Below, in pieces: positions 24,305 through 33,449 of a DNA stretch of 63,720 bases; position 1 is the stretch's first letter; each line of letters opens with the position of its first letter. Source of the DNA: Euzebyales bacterium (GTDB taxonomy: Bacteria; Actinomycetota; Nitriliruptoria; Euzebyales; JAHELV01). The notes below the pieces were generated by a model. It ran no database searches. It had not been told where the DNA came from and was given only the letters and a program-made list of their open reading frames with translations. A program made the position numbers and the translations under genes. Location: NCBI GenBank assembly GCA_036374135.1, contig DASUUK010000069.1:1-63720 (forward strand), written 5' to 3'.

Positions 24305-25156
24305 TCAGGTGTCCGCGCGTCCCCTTCCGTCCCGGGTAGGTGGCGCCAACGTCAGCGCGGCCCGGCGATCAGCGGCCGACAGGGCCGCCCTCGAGTACGC
24401 CGCGGTGCCCTCGGCCCGCAACGCGCGTGCGGCGGCCGCCAGTGCCCCGTAGGCGGCGAAGGCGAGCGCTCCTCCTGTCGAGACGCGCCGCACGCCAACG
24501 GCTTCGAGCTCTGGGACAGACGGACCCGAGCTCAGCAGCAGGACGTTGACGGCGCCGCCGGTCTCCTCGACGACCCGTGCGATCCGATCGATGTCGTCGA
24601 GGCCCGGCGCGTAGAGCACGTCGGCGCCCGCGTCCCGGTAGGCGAGCAGGCGCCGGATGGTGTCGTCGAGGTCGTCGCGGCCGTAGAGGTGGTTCTCGGC
24701 GCGTGCGGTCAGCACCATGCCGTGGTCGTGAGCGGCGGCGGCCGCGACGGCCACCCGCGCCGTGGCGGTCGTCAACGGGTCGATGCCATGGCGGGGGTCG
24801 TAGTCCTCGATGGACAGACCTGCAGCGCCGGTCTCTGCGAGGCGGCTCACGTTCGCCGCGATGGCCTGCGGCCGGTCCGCGTAGCACCGCTCGGCATCGA
24901 TGCTGACCGGGATGTCGACCGCGGTGGCGAGCGCGGTCGCGTGGTCGACGAGCTCGTCGAGGGTGACGAGCTGGTCAGCGCGGCCGAGCGACGCCGCATG
25001 GCCGGAGCTCGTCGTGGCGATCGCGGCGAAGCCGAGCGAGGCGAGCACCCGCGCCGATCCGACGTCCCAGGCGTTGGGCATCACGAACAGGCCCTCGTCA
25101 TGCAACCGCGCGAAGCGGCGGCGCAGCGCTTCGGGGTCGTTGGCCTCCAGCGGCAT
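24305..25156 (-). CDS. Isocitrate lyase/PEP mutase superfamily protein
   Basis: This 283-residue alpha/beta-barrel enzyme begins LHDEGLFVMPNAWDVGSARVLASLGFAAIATTSSGHAASLG, a typical start for the oxaloacetate-decarboxylase-like branch of this superfamily. SIDAERCY occupies the metal-binding D-A-D-x-G-Y region with changes, and TARAENHLYG and SIEDYDP are also present. The ATG at 25156 is chosen because AGGAGA lies six nt upstream. It probably cleaves or forms a C-C or P-C bond in a small 2-oxo acid, but the substrate is unknown. Confidence 0.8.
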   Translation of the reverse strand: MPLEANDPEALRRRFARLHDEGLFVMPNAWDVGSARVLASLGFAAIATTSSGHAASLGRADQLVTLDELVDHATALATAVDIPVSIDAERCYADRPQAIAANVSRLAETGAAGLSIEDYDPRHGIDPLTTATARVAVAAAAAHDHGMVLTARAENHLYGRDDLDDTIRRLLAYRDAGADVLYAPGLDDIDRIARVVEETGGAVNVLLLSSGPSVPELEAVGVRRVSTGGALAFAAYGALAAAARALRAEGTAAYSRAALSAADRRAALTLAPPTRDGRGRADT

Positions 25157-25215
25157 CGCTGTCTCCTGTGTACGGGGCACCGGTCCGGGCGCCGCGGTAC
25201 GCCCGCGTCACCCTG

Positions 25216-25707
25216 TCAGGTCTTGCGCACGACCTGCTCGCCCTCGCCCGGCCGCCAGACGGTGATCAGCAACTGGTCGTCCTCGATCGCCACCGATGAC
25301 GCTCCCGTGAGCTCGGCGACGTGGAACGGATCGAACGTCTGCCCCCGCAGGTCCATCCCTGTCTGCTCGTACAGATCCGCCGCGAACCGCTGGTGGAGGT
25401 CGTCGTCCGGCACGTGTGTGGCTTCGCCCCACAGCTTGGCGTCGCCGTCGCTCACGTAGGGGTCGACGGTGGCCGTGTGCAGGCAGAACCGCGGGTCGCG
25501 ACCGAGGTCGCGGAACTTCGTGGTGCCGGGCATGCCCACGAGCACCAGGTGGTCCTCGAAGAGGCGTGGCTCCATCGGACTGATCCGGGGATACCCGTCG
25601 GACCGCAGCGTGGCGAGCAGGCACAGGTTGCCGGCGGCGGCATGGCGACGGACGAACACATCCGCGATCCGGGGCGCCTCGGCGGCGAAGTCGTTCCAGG
25701 TGACCAT
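25216..25707 (-). CDS. Pyridoxamine 5'-phosphate oxidase-like flavin/F420-binding protein
   Basis: This 163-residue split-barrel protein has LCLLATLRSDGYPRISPMEPRLFEDHLVLVGMPGTTKFRDLGRDPRFCLHTA, the usual PNPOx-like fold sequence. ATG 25707 is the first start consistent with the fold; the frame stays open upstream but without similarity. Members bind FMN, F420 or haem and reduce varied substrates. It lies 59 nt downstream of the PEP-mutase-family gene's start on the same strand but precedes it, so co-transcription is possible. Confidence 0.78.
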   Translation of the reverse strand: MVTWNDFAAEAPRIADVFVRRHAAAGNLCLLATLRSDGYPRISPMEPRLFEDHLVLVGMPGTTKFRDLGRDPRFCLHTATVDPYVSDGDAKLWGEATHVPDDDLHQRFAADLYEQTGMDLRGQTFDPFHVAELTGASSVAIEDDQLLITVWRPGEGEQVVRKT

Positions 25708-25826
25708 GCAACGGCACACTACCTGACCGAGAGGTGCCTTTGTGCAGTGCCGTGGTGCGCTGGTCGGTCGGCTGTGCACGTGACCGGTGGCGCCACGGGC
25801 TTCGGCGCGACGACGCGGAGGGGTGG

Positions 25827-27044
25827 TCAGCGCTGGCCGGCGGGGGTGGCGCCCACGGGATCGTCCCAGTCGATGTGGTGCGTGTGGATCCAATCGAGTG
25901 AGAGGCGACCGCGGCCGGCCACGCGCCGGATGAACAGGGGCATGAACGTGTCGCGCAGGACCCGCGCGACGGGTCCCGCGACCTTGTCGTTGCTGGTGCG
26001 GGCGCCGGCAGTGACGACCCGCTCGACACGGGTCCGTCGCAGCTGTTCGTAGGCGGCGAGCGCGTCGGGGATGCCCGGCAGATCGCGGACGCAGCGGGCG
26101 AGTTGCACCGCGTCCTCGATGGCCATCGACGCGCCCTGTCCGGACGACGGTGACGCGGCGTGCGCGGCGTCGCCGATGACGATCATGGTGTCGGTGCGCC
26201 AGCGGCCCACGGACGGCAGGTCCCAGGTGCTGTGGCCGCGCAGCGGGTGCCGGGTGGCGTCGATGAGGTCGATCGCCGGTGAGCGGTCGTCCGCGTACAG
26301 GTCCCGCAGCCGTCTGCGCCACTGTGCATCGGTCGTCGCCGCGATGCTTTGCTCCTCGGCGTTCGCCGGGCTTCGTGGGTTCGCGAACCACCACGTCGTG
26401 GCGTCGGGCGCGACGACGTAGCCGAAGAACCCGCGTCGTCCGAACACCATGTGGTAGTCGCCGACACGTGCATCGGGCACGACGTGCTCGGCGTACCCCC
26501 CGAGGTTGAGCAGGGGCAGACGGCGGGCGCCGGCCCCGACGGGGTTGATGATGGCGCGCACCCGTGAGCGGACGCCGTCGCATCCGACCAGCAGGTCGGC
26601 GTCGACGCGTGCGCCGTTCGCGAACGCGGCGCGCACGCGGCCGTCGCGCTCGTGTGCGTGGACCAGTCGGTGGCTGTGATGGATCACGACGCCGCGGCGC
26701 AGCGCCTCGTCTCGCAGCGCCGAGTACAGGTCGGCCCGCCGGACGGTGTGGCTCACCGTGCCGTCGTCGAGTGCGCGGCCGGTTGGCAGCGCTCCCAACG
26801 CACGTCCGGGGCCGCTCGTGAACCGCATGATCGGCGTGGGAAAGCCGATCCCGGCGACCGCGTCATGCGCGTCGATCGCGCGCAGGGCGTCCATGCCGTT
26901 GGTCTGCAGTGTCAGAAACGTTCCGACGTCCTCAGCGGTCCGCGGGTGGGCTTCGAAGACTTCGGCGTCGATTCCGGCGCGTTGCAGGGCCATCGCCGCG
27001 ACGGGACCGGCGACGCCGGCGCCGATCAGCAGAGCTGTGGGCAT
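25827..27044 (-). CDS. FAD-dependent monooxygenase (PHBH-type aromatic hydroxylase family)
   Basis: This 405-residue flavoprotein has LLIGAGVAGPVAAMAL (GxGxxG), VGCDGVRSRVR and VIGDAAHAASPSSGQGASMAIEDA, the three standard motifs of class A flavin monooxygenases. ATG 27044 is supported by GGAGG five nt upstream. It is divergent from a MarR regulator with two perfect operators in the shared promoter region, which implies repression by that protein and induction by a small molecule. Drug, dye or aromatic hydroxylation is possible; no substrate can be assigned. Confidence 0.87.
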   Translation of the reverse strand: MPTALLIGAGVAGPVAAMALQRAGIDAEVFEAHPRTAEDVGTFLTLQTNGMDALRAIDAHDAVAGIGFPTPIMRFTSGPGRALGALPTGRALDDGTVSHTVRRADLYSALRDEALRRGVVIHHSHRLVHAHERDGRVRAAFANGARVDADLLVGCDGVRSRVRAIINPVGAGARRLPLLNLGGYAEHVVPDARVGDYHMVFGRRGFFGYVVAPDATTWWFANPRSPANAEEQSIAATTDAQWRRRLRDLYADDRSPAIDLIDATRHPLRGHSTWDLPSVGRWRTDTMIVIGDAAHAASPSSGQGASMAIEDAVQLARCVRDLPGIPDALAAYEQLRRTRVERVVTAGARTSNDKVAGPVARVLRDTFMPLFIRRVAGRGRLSLDWIHTHHIDWDDPVGATPAGQR

Positions 27045-27109
27045 GGTGCCTCCGACGTTCGGCAACGCCGACGGCGGTAGCGTCAGCGCCGATGGACGAT
27101 CTCAGGAGT

Positions 27110-27154
27110 TATCTCGCTTGGACGAGATAAATAGTATCTCGTTCAGACGAGATG
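27110..27154. promoter_or_regulatory. Two tandem MarR-type operators in the divergent monooxygenase/MarR promoter region
   Basis: TATCTCGCTTGGACGAGATA (27110-27129) has perfect 7-bp arms. TATCTCGTTCAGACGAGATG (27135-27154) has the same arms with one mismatch at the outermost base. Both halves read ATCTCG/CGAGAT and the centres are 25 bp apart. The pair lies 20 nt before the MarR start and 66 nt before the monooxygenase start. Confidence 0.82.
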
Positions 27155-27173
27155 TTCAACCGCAGGAGTCGAT

Positions 27174-27671
27174 GTGACGACGAGCGAGGCGTTGCGTGGC
27201 GAGATCCGATCGTCGGTGGTCCGCTTCATCGCGGACGCTGTTCTGTTCAACCACGCCGTTGCGCAGCGCGAGGGCCTCGGACCCAGCGATGCGCAGTTCC
27301 TGACGCTGCTGCGCGCGCACGGACCGATGACCGCCGGCGAGTTGAGCGCCCGGACGGGGCTGACGAGTGGCTCGACCACTGGGGTGCTCGACCGGTTGGA
27401 GCACGCCGGTCTCGCCGTCCGCCGCCGCGATCCGGAGGACCGCCGGCGGGTCATCGTGTCCGCTGACGAGGCCGGCCTGGCGGCGCGGTTGGGTCCCCAC
27501 TATGCAGAGCAGGCCGAGCGGCTCGACCAGGTGCTCGCCCGCCGTTCCCACGACGATCTCCGAGTCGTCGCCGCGTTCCTCGCCGACGTGCTCGCCGATC
27601 GACCGGAGGCGTCGCCCGCACCGACGAGGCCTGACGATGAAGGCGACACGTCGATCGGGAACTCGACGTGA
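27174..27671 (+). CDS. MarR-family transcriptional regulator
   Basis: This 165-residue winged-helix protein has GELSARTGLTSGSTTGVLDRLEHAGLAVRRRDPEDRRRVIV, the MarR recognition helix and wing (DPEDRR). GTG 27174 has AGGAG five nt upstream. It is divergent from the flavin monooxygenase, with two matching palindromes between them. By family precedent it represses both genes and lets go on ligand binding. Its 3' end overlaps the next gene by 35 nt. Confidence 0.9.
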   Translation: MTTSEALRGEIRSSVVRFIADAVLFNHAVAQREGLGPSDAQFLTLLRAHGPMTAGELSARTGLTSGSTTGVLDRLEHAGLAVRRRDPEDRRRVIVSADEAGLAARLGPHYAEQAERLDQVLARRSHDDLRVVAAFLADVLADRPEASPAPTRPDDEGDTSIGNST

Positions 27672-28005
27672 CGACCTGATCGACGACGACTATCGTGTAA
27701 GGTCGCTGCTCGTCGGCGCCGTCGTCGTCGCCGCCAAGGTCGCGCTCGTGGCGGTCGCGGTCGTCCTGGCATCGGGTGGCGCGTCGTTGCTCGTGCGGTG
27801 GTCGGGGCTCGTCGCGGGCGGACTGCTTGCGGCGTACGGCGTCGGATTGACCGTCGCCGGGCTGCTTGCACTGGCCGGCGTGTTCGGTGCCGTCACCGAT
27901 CCACGCGCGCTGGCATGGCACGCGCTGCTGTGGCGTCCGTGGTTCATCGTCTGGGGCGTGGCGTTGTGGTTCACCGCGCGACGAACGCGCACCGATCGCC
28001 GGTGA
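27637..28005 (+). CDS. Small membrane protein, possibly DUF3995-like
   Basis: This 122-residue protein has three hydrophobic helices (LLVGAVVVAAKVALVAVAVVL, SGLVAGGLLAAYGVGLTVAGLLALAG, LLWRPWFIVWGVALWFTA). The terminal WHALLWRPWFIVWG segment recalls DUF3995 proteins, a weak resemblance. ATG 27637 lies inside the MarR gene, so the two are probably translationally linked. A membrane partner or efflux-like accessory is possible, but no function is claimed. Confidence 0.6.
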   Translation: MKATRRSGTRRDDLIDDDYRVRSLLVGAVVVAAKVALVAVAVVLASGGASLLVRWSGLVAGGLLAAYGVGLTVAGLLALAGVFGAVTDPRALAWHALLWRPWFIVWGVALWFTARRTRTDRR

Positions 28006-28333
28006 GCCGTAGGACGTGATGGGCATGTCTGACGATGCCGCCACTGCCGCGGTGTCCCGACCACACGGTGATGCGCCGCGGCGGCGCCCGGCGACGACCG
28101 CAACGACGGATGCTGATCTGTGATGCCGCTGTAGGCGGAAATCAGATGGGTCTCATCCGATGAGTGTCGACGTCGTCGAAGAAGTCGCGTCCGTCGGTGT
28201 CGTTGCGGCCGGTGCTGCCTTGGCCAGATCGGACTCGGTTCCGCAACCGCGGACGGATCCACCCATCGGGCCTTTCCGCAGCGTGGTGCTCGAATCGGCA
28301 GGCGCCCGCGCATCAACGAGGAGCGAACGTGCG
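28006..28333. other. Intergenic region between convergent genes
   Basis: This 328-bp gap between two convergent genes holds no credible coding frame. A weak hairpin runs from CTGAT at about 28111 to ATCAG at about 28143 around GCCGC/GCGG, and a short palindrome CTCATCCGATGAG lies at 28152-28164. They may terminate transcription from one or both sides. I see nothing else. Confidence 0.4.
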
Positions 28334-31045
28334 TCACAGGTCGGTGGTCGCGCGTTCGATGGTCTGTCGCACCGGTCGCGTCCGGCCAGAGGTGCGTGTG
28401 TCCTCGAGCGCCTCGGGTGTGAGCGCGGTCCGGACCGCGCGCAGGGTCCGGGTGTAGCCGTCTGGGTGGATGGGAGGTATGGCGACGCCGACCTGTGCGG
28501 CGACGGTCTCGCGGGCGCCGTCGAGCTCGGCGGCGAACGTCGGGTCGCCGCGGGCGGCCGCGACGCCGGCCAGGCCCTCGAGGCACCACGGCATGTAGAG
28601 CAGGTTGCCGATGGCGTCGAAGTGGCCCGCAGCCTCGGCGAGCAGCTGCAGCGCATGCCCGTCGTCGCCGATGGCCAGTTCGATGTGCCCCAGGATCGTC
28701 AATGACATCGCTTGGCCCCAGCGGTCGTCGTACTGTCTGGCGAGCTCGAGGCTCTCGCTGGTCACCGCCCGCGCGCGGTCGAGGTCGCCGAGGTTGAGCG
28801 CGGCAGCTCCTACGCCCGAAAGGTCCCGCGACAGGTGGAGCACGTCACCGCGCTGTCGGTGCAACGCCAGGGCCTCGCCAAACGACTGGTCGGCGCGGTG
28901 ATGGTCGCCGCGGAACATCGCGGTGTTGGCGAGTTGGAAGTGCAGCTCGGCGACCTCGCCGGTGTCGCCGAGTCGTTGCCAGCGGTCAAGGCTCTCGGTC
29001 GCCAGGGCCTCGGCCCTGTCGTGATCGCCGGTGTTGGTCGCCTGCCACGCGAGGAACGACAGGGACTGGGCGACAAGGCGGTCGTCGCCTGTGGTTCGCG
29101 CGACCGTGAGGCTGTCGTCAGCGAGGTCGCGCGCACGGGCCCCGTCGCCGGTGAACATCGCGGCCGCTGCGAGGCCGCGCAGCGCTTCGGCTTCGCCGGA
29201 CCCGTCCTCGGCGGCGTGCGCGAGCGCGCGGGCCTCGTCGTAGTCGCGGACCGAGTCGGCGTAGCGGTCGCGCAGCTGCGCAACCTGACCGCGGACGTTG
29301 AGGGCGGCGACGAGCTGGTGGGAATCGCCGTGGGCGCGGGCCAGCGCGACGGCGGCTGCGCACGCGGCCTGCGCGGCGTCGTCATCGGCCTGGTCCATCG
29401 CCAGGCGGGGGCTGCCGACCAGAGCGGCCAGTCGCAGGGGCGCGGCGACGGCGTCGGCTCCCGGCAGATCCAGCGCGTCGCGCAGCCATCGCCGTCCCTC
29501 GGTGAGGTGGCCGCGCTGGAACCAGTACGGCCACAGGCACCCGACCAGCCGCACCGCCGCCGCTGCGTCCGCGCGGTCGCACAGCCACGCCAGCGCGGCG
29601 CGCAGGTTGTCGCGTTCGGCGTCCAGCCGGGCCGCCGCCGCGGGTGCGTCGGGCCCCGCAAGGCGTGCGGTGACGGCCTCGACGACCGCGACGTAGTGGT
29701 CGGCGTGGCGCTGGCGGATGACGTCGAGCTCGTCGTGGTCCACCAGCTGTTCGATCCCGAACTCGCGGATCGTCTCGAGCAGCATCACACGCGGCCGCGT
29801 GTCGCCATCGGCCGGCACCTGCACGCGGACCAGGTTGCTGTCGGTCAGGGCCGCCACTTCGCCGAGCACCGAGGCGACGTCGGCGTCGCCGTGTCCGCAG
29901 ACCTCGTCCGCGGCGTCGATCGTGCAGCCGCCGGCGAACACGCTCAACCGTCGAAGGACCGTCTGTTCTGGTGAGGCCAGCAGGTCGTGGCTCCAGGCGA
30001 TGGCGTCACGCAGCGTCCGCTGCCGCGCCGGCAGGTCGCGTGGGCCGTCGATGAGCACGGCCAGGCGTCGGTCGAGGCGCGCACGCAGTGCCGTGGGCGG
30101 CAGCACCCGCGTGCGAGCGGCAGCCAGCTCCAGCGCCAGTGGCAGGCCGTCGAGCTGCCGGCAGATGTCGGCCACGACCCGCATGCCGTCCGCATCGGGC
30201 GGCAGGTCCACGCCCGCAGCGCGGGCGCGGTCGACGAACAACGCCACCGCCGGCGACCCGGCCAACACCTCGGCCGGGTCGGACCGCTCGGGCAGCGCCA
30301 ACGGCGCGATCGCGTAATCGCGTCCGGCGCGCACGCGCAGCGACACGCGGCTGGTGGCGAGCACGACCAGGTCTGGACATGCCTCGAGCACCGCGACCAC
30401 ATCCGTCGCAGCGGGCAGCAGATGCTCGAAGTTGTCGAGCACCACCAGCACACGCCGGTCGTGCAGCGCCGCGACGATGCGGTCGTGCAGCGCGGTGGCG
30501 GCGCGGTCGTCGCTGCCGATGCCGGCGGCGATCCTGCGCAGCACCAGCGCAGGGTCGCGCAGCGGCGTGAGGTCGACGAACACCACCCCATCGGCGCACG
30601 CGTCGCGCACGCGTCGCGCGACATCGATCGCGACACGGGTCTTGCCGACACCGCCGGGTCCGGTCAGCGTCAGCAGCTGCGTGTCGCCGCGTTGGAGCAG
30701 CTCGGCGATGGCCGCGGTGACACCGGCCCGGCCCAGCAGCGGGGTCAGGGGGCGCAGTAGCCGCTGATGCGATGCCGTGGGCGCGTGGGCCGGCGGCAGA
30801 TCGTCGGGGCGTGCGGCCGCGATCAGCGCGGCGCGGTCCCCGGTCGACAGCCCCAGGGCGTCCGTGAGCAGTGCAACGGTCGTCAGCCGTGGTCGACGCG
30901 TGGGGTCGCGTTCGAGGTCACTGACCGCCTTGGCGCTCAGGCGCGCGCTCTCGGCGAGCGCCTCCTGGGTCATGCCAGCCGCGAGTCGGAGGCGCTTGAG
31001 CATCGCTCCGAACGGGGGCTGATCCCAACCCGCGCTGACGTCCAC
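28334..31045 (-). CDS. AfsR/SARP-like regulator: XRE helix-turn-helix, NB-ARC ATPase and TPR repeats
   Basis: This 903-residue protein begins with an XRE DNA-binding domain ([31 protein letters not shown], about 15-70). An NB-ARC-type ATPase follows with Walker [10 protein letters not shown] (129-137), Walker [12 protein letters not shown] and [11 protein letters not shown]. The C-terminal half is a run of TPR-like repeats (for example [22 protein letters not shown]). Such STAND proteins sense a signal through the TPRs and switch transcription in an ATP-dependent way. It is divergent from the membrane-protein/SnoaL/cupredoxin unit, which is the nearest candidate target. Confidence 0.88.
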   Translation of the reverse strand: MDVSAGWDQPPFGAMLKRLRLAAGMTQEALAESARLSAKAVSDLERDPTRRPRLTTVALLTDALGLSTGDRAALIAAARPDDLPPAHAPTASHQRLLRPLTPLLGRAGVTAAIAELLQRGDTQLLTLTGPGGVGKTRVAIDVARRVRDACADGVVFVDLTPLRDPALVLRRIAAGIGSDDRAATALHDRIVAALHDRRVLVVLDNFEHLLPAATDVVAVLEACPDLVVLATSRVSLRVRAGRDYAIAPLALPERSDPAEVLAGSPAVALFVDRARAAGVDLPPDADGMRVVADICRQLDGLPLALELAAARTRVLPPTALRARLDRRLAVLIDGPRDLPARQRTLRDAIAWSHDLLASPEQTVLRRLSVFAGGCTIDAADEVCGHGDADVASVLGEVAALTDSNLVRVQVPADGDTRPRVMLLETIREFGIEQLVDHDELDVIRQRHADHYVAVVEAVTARLAGPDAPAAAARLDAERDNLRAALAWLCDRADAAAAVRLVGCLWPYWFQRGHLTEGRRWLRDALDLPGADAVAAPLRLAALVGSPRLAMDQADDDAAQAACAAAVALARAHGDSHQLVAALNVRGQVAQLRDRYADSVRDYDEARALAHAAEDGSGEAEALRGLAAAAMFTGDGARARDLADDSLTVARTTGDDRLVAQSLSFLAWQATNTGDHDRAEALATESLDRWQRLGDTGEVAELHFQLANTAMFRGDHHRADQSFGEALALHRQRGDVLHLSRDLSGVGAAALNLGDLDRARAVTSESLELARQYDDRWGQAMSLTILGHIELAIGDDGHALQLLAEAAGHFDAIGNLLYMPWCLEGLAGVAAARGDPTFAAELDGARETVAAQVGVAIPPIHPDGYTRTLRAVRTALTPEALEDTRTSGRTRPVRQTIERATTDL

Positions 31046-31159
31046 CGTCGGAGTCTACGCAAACGTCCAGCGAACGGGGAGTCCTCGTCGTGGCGCACCG
31101 TCGCATCCCTGGCGCACGCTGCGGTCCGGCGGTCCGGGCACTGCCGGTGGAGGTCGATG

Positions 31160-31870
31160 ATGATGTCGACGACGTCAACCGATGGTCAGGGGCGCGAGCG
31201 TGCTCCGCAGTCGATCCACCCCGTGTCGTTGGCCGCTGTCGGTGGGGTGTGTGGCCTGGCGTGGGCTACGGGACTGCGGGGGTTCATGGCAGAGATCGCG
31301 GGCACCGCCTCGGGTGTCGAATGGGTCGGCACGTTCGTGTGGATCCTGGCGCCCGGCGTGCTCGCCGGTGCGCTGTTGGGCTGGGCCGAGCACCTGCGAC
31401 GCACCGGTGGCCGGCGGGGTTGGCGGTGGCTCGCCACCGCGCCGTTGCTGTTCGCCGGGGTGCTGGTGCACGGGCTGGTGACCGCGCCCGGTGGCCCGAT
31501 GGCAGGCTTGGAGGAATTCCTCGCCGACGGGCTCGGTGGCGGCGCGATCGGCATGCCACTGTTCGGCATGGCAGGCGGCTACGCGCTGTCGGGTCGCGGT
31601 CGGCTGTGGGGACGGATCGTCTGCGGTCTGATCGCACTCACGCCGATCCCGATCTGGATACTGACGGTCACTGGGTTCGGCGGTCCCGAGCTGGCCGTGA
31701 CGACATCCCGCGGCGCCTGGGTCGCGCTGTACTTCTGGTCGTTCCTCGCGGTGCTGGCGCTCGGGTGCGCCATTCCGCACCGGTCTGTCGTGGGGCCGCC
31801 GACCGGCGGTCAGTCCTCTGTGACGACGGCGCGACGGCGCAACGTCCCGACGCACACGCCCGTGCCGTGA
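31160..31870 (+). CDS. Six-helix membrane protein of unknown function
   Basis: This protein of about 236 residues has six hydrophobic segments spread from LAAVGGVCGLAWATGLRGFMAEI to VALYFWSFLAVLALGCAI. GGAGG at 31149-31153 precedes three consecutive in-frame ATGs (31157, 31160, 31163); spacing favours 31160. I do not recognise the family. It is the first gene of a unit with a SnoaL-like protein (26-nt gap) and a membrane cupredoxin, divergent from the AfsR-like regulator. Confidence 0.68.
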   Translation: MMSTTSTDGQGRERAPQSIHPVSLAAVGGVCGLAWATGLRGFMAEIAGTASGVEWVGTFVWILAPGVLAGALLGWAEHLRRTGGRRGWRWLATAPLLFAGVLVHGLVTAPGGPMAGLEEFLADGLGGGAIGMPLFGMAGGYALSGRGRLWGRIVCGLIALTPIPIWILTVTGFGGPELAVTTSRGAWVALYFWSFLAVLALGCAIPHRSVVGPPTGGQSSVTTARRRNVPTHTPVP

Positions 31871-31896
31871 CGGCCCACCACGCCCAGGAGCCGCCG

Positions 31897-32328
31897 ATGT
31901 CACCGGAGCAGATGAAGCGCCAGGCCCGCCGTCTCGCCGAGGAAGTGTTCACCCAGGGTGACCTGGCCGTCGTCGACGAGCTCATCGCGCACGACGACGG
32001 CGACCACAGCTCGACACCGCCGGAGCGCACCGGCCTGGCGGCCCTGAAAGACCGGGTCACAGTCCTGCGCCGGGCGTTTCCCGACCTGTACCTGATCGTC
32101 GAGGACCAGATCGTCGAGGCCGACCGGGTCGTCACCCGCAGCACCGTCCGCGGCACCCACACCGGCGAGTTCCTCGGCGTCGCCCCCACCGGCCGACGGG
32201 TCGCCTTCGAGCTCATCGACGTCAACCGGGTCTGCGACGACGGCCGGATCACCGAGCACTGGGCAGCCGTAGACACCCACCGCCTGCTCCAGCAACTCGG
32301 CGCACTGCGCGCGGATTCGGCGGCGTAG
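31897..32328 (+). CDS. SnoaL-like/ester-cyclase family protein
   Basis: This 143-residue protein has the SnoaL fold sequence: ARRLAEEVFTQGDLAVVDELIAHD, LRRAFPDLYLIVEDQIVEADRVVTRSTVRGTHTGEFLGVAPTGRRV, and TEHWAAVDTHRLLQQLG. Members are small cyclases, isomerases or unassigned binding proteins. ATG 31897 follows CAGGAG by seven nt. It sits between two membrane-protein genes in the same unit. Confidence 0.83.
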   Translation: MSPEQMKRQARRLAEEVFTQGDLAVVDELIAHDDGDHSSTPPERTGLAALKDRVTVLRRAFPDLYLIVEDQIVEADRVVTRSTVRGTHTGEFLGVAPTGRRVAFELIDVNRVCDDGRITEHWAAVDTHRLLQQLGALRADSAA

Positions 32329-32359
32329 GCGCCCACACCACCCCAGGAAGGACACCGCC

Positions 32360-33145
32360 ATGACCACCACCAGCCCCAGCAGTCAGCCCACCCGCACCGA
32401 CCCGGTCGCGCCGGCGCCGAGCAGGCAGCCACGCGTCGGATGGCTAAGCCTGCTCGTCGCGGCGGGCTGGGCCACGATCGCGTCGTTCGTGATCGCCATG
32501 ATCATCGCCGGCAGCATCGAGGCGTTCTTCCTGGCGATGGCCGTCCCGATCGTGGTCGGACTGCTCGTGGTGTGGCGGTGGCGGCGGGCCGGCATCGTGG
32601 TGCTCGGTGTCGTGCTGCTCGCCGAGCTGCTGTCCAGCGCGCCATTCCTCGCCGACGCGCTGGCCCATCCCGAGACCCCCGGCGACTTCCTGCCCCTGAC
32701 GCTGTTCGCCGTGGCGACACTTGTCGGCGGCGTCGCAGCGGTGCCCGCCTTCCGGGAGGCCAGGAACCCTGGCCGACCGACCACGCGCTCCGCCATGCTC
32801 GTCGCCGTGGCCGCCGTCGTCATCCTCGTGGCCGCGACCGCCGTCTCGATCATCGCTGCCGGCCGCGTCGACAGCGTCACCGCGCAGCCCGGTGACATCG
32901 AGCTGACCACGGCCGACTTCCGGTTCGACGCCCCCAGCGTCACGGCGGGTGCCGGGACCGTCGCGGTGACCGTCACCAACGACGATGCGACTCGTCACAC
33001 GTTCACCGTCGACGAGCTCGGCGTGGACCTCAACGTGCCGCCCGGCACCACCCAGCGGGTCACGTTCCCCGCCGATCCCGGCACCTACCGCTTCTACTGC
33101 ATCCCCCACGCGCCGGACATGGCCGGCGAACTCACCGTGCGCTGA
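32360..33145 (+). CDS. Membrane-anchored cupredoxin (plastocyanin-like)
   Basis: This 261-residue protein has four to five membrane helices (about 27-175) followed by an extracytoplasmic cupredoxin domain. The type 1 copper ligands are visible as His in DATRHTFTVDE, then Cys, His and Met in YRFYCIPHAPDM. Blue copper domains carry electrons, and a polytopic anchor on the N-terminal side is less usual than a lipoprotein anchor. ATG 32360 follows AGGAAGG. It closes the three-gene unit that starts at 31160. It may be an electron-transfer or copper-sensing protein. Confidence 0.85.
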   Translation: MTTTSPSSQPTRTDPVAPAPSRQPRVGWLSLLVAAGWATIASFVIAMIIAGSIEAFFLAMAVPIVVGLLVVWRWRRAGIVVLGVVLLAELLSSAPFLADALAHPETPGDFLPLTLFAVATLVGGVAAVPAFREARNPGRPTTRSAMLVAVAAVVILVAATAVSIIAAGRVDSVTAQPGDIELTTADFRFDAPSVTAGAGTVAVTVTNDDATRHTFTVDELGVDLNVPPGTTQRVTFPADPGTYRFYCIPHAPDMAGELTVR

Positions 33146-33449
33146 CCGGATCGGCCCGGGCCATCCACGTACGTGGACGAACTCGCCCGGTGCCGATCGG
33201 GTCGGGTGTACCACCCGTCAATGGTCGTCCGTTCGCGATGGTCGGTGTGGCGTGGGCGGTGGATCGCGGCGGCACGCGCGTCGACCGGATCGATCCGTCG
33301 GAACGACTCCTTGACCGCCCAGCCCCATCATCAGCAGCTGTGTGGCGCGACCAGACTCGTCCTTGGCCGCGCGTACGGGACGGCTACGGCGCGAAGGTGA
33401 CGACGGAGCCGACCTGAGCGCATCAAGTCGCGGCGTCGCCGACGCGCGG
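33146..33449. other. Intergenic region between convergent genes
   Basis: This 304-bp stretch between the cupredoxin gene and the truncated LuxR gene has only short frames without coding character. It probably contains the missing end of the broken LuxR gene in decayed form, but I could not recognise any of its sequence. Confidence 0.4.

Noticed and set aside
22142-25459. A 1105-residue open frame on the plus strand
   Set aside because: It is antisense to the PAP2-kinase-flippase fusion and the PEP-mutase-family gene and consists of low-complexity Arg/Gln/Asp sequence.
29118-29690. Several overlapping frames within the AfsR-like gene
   Set aside because: They are out-of-frame readings of the TPR region, with Arg/Pro-rich composition.
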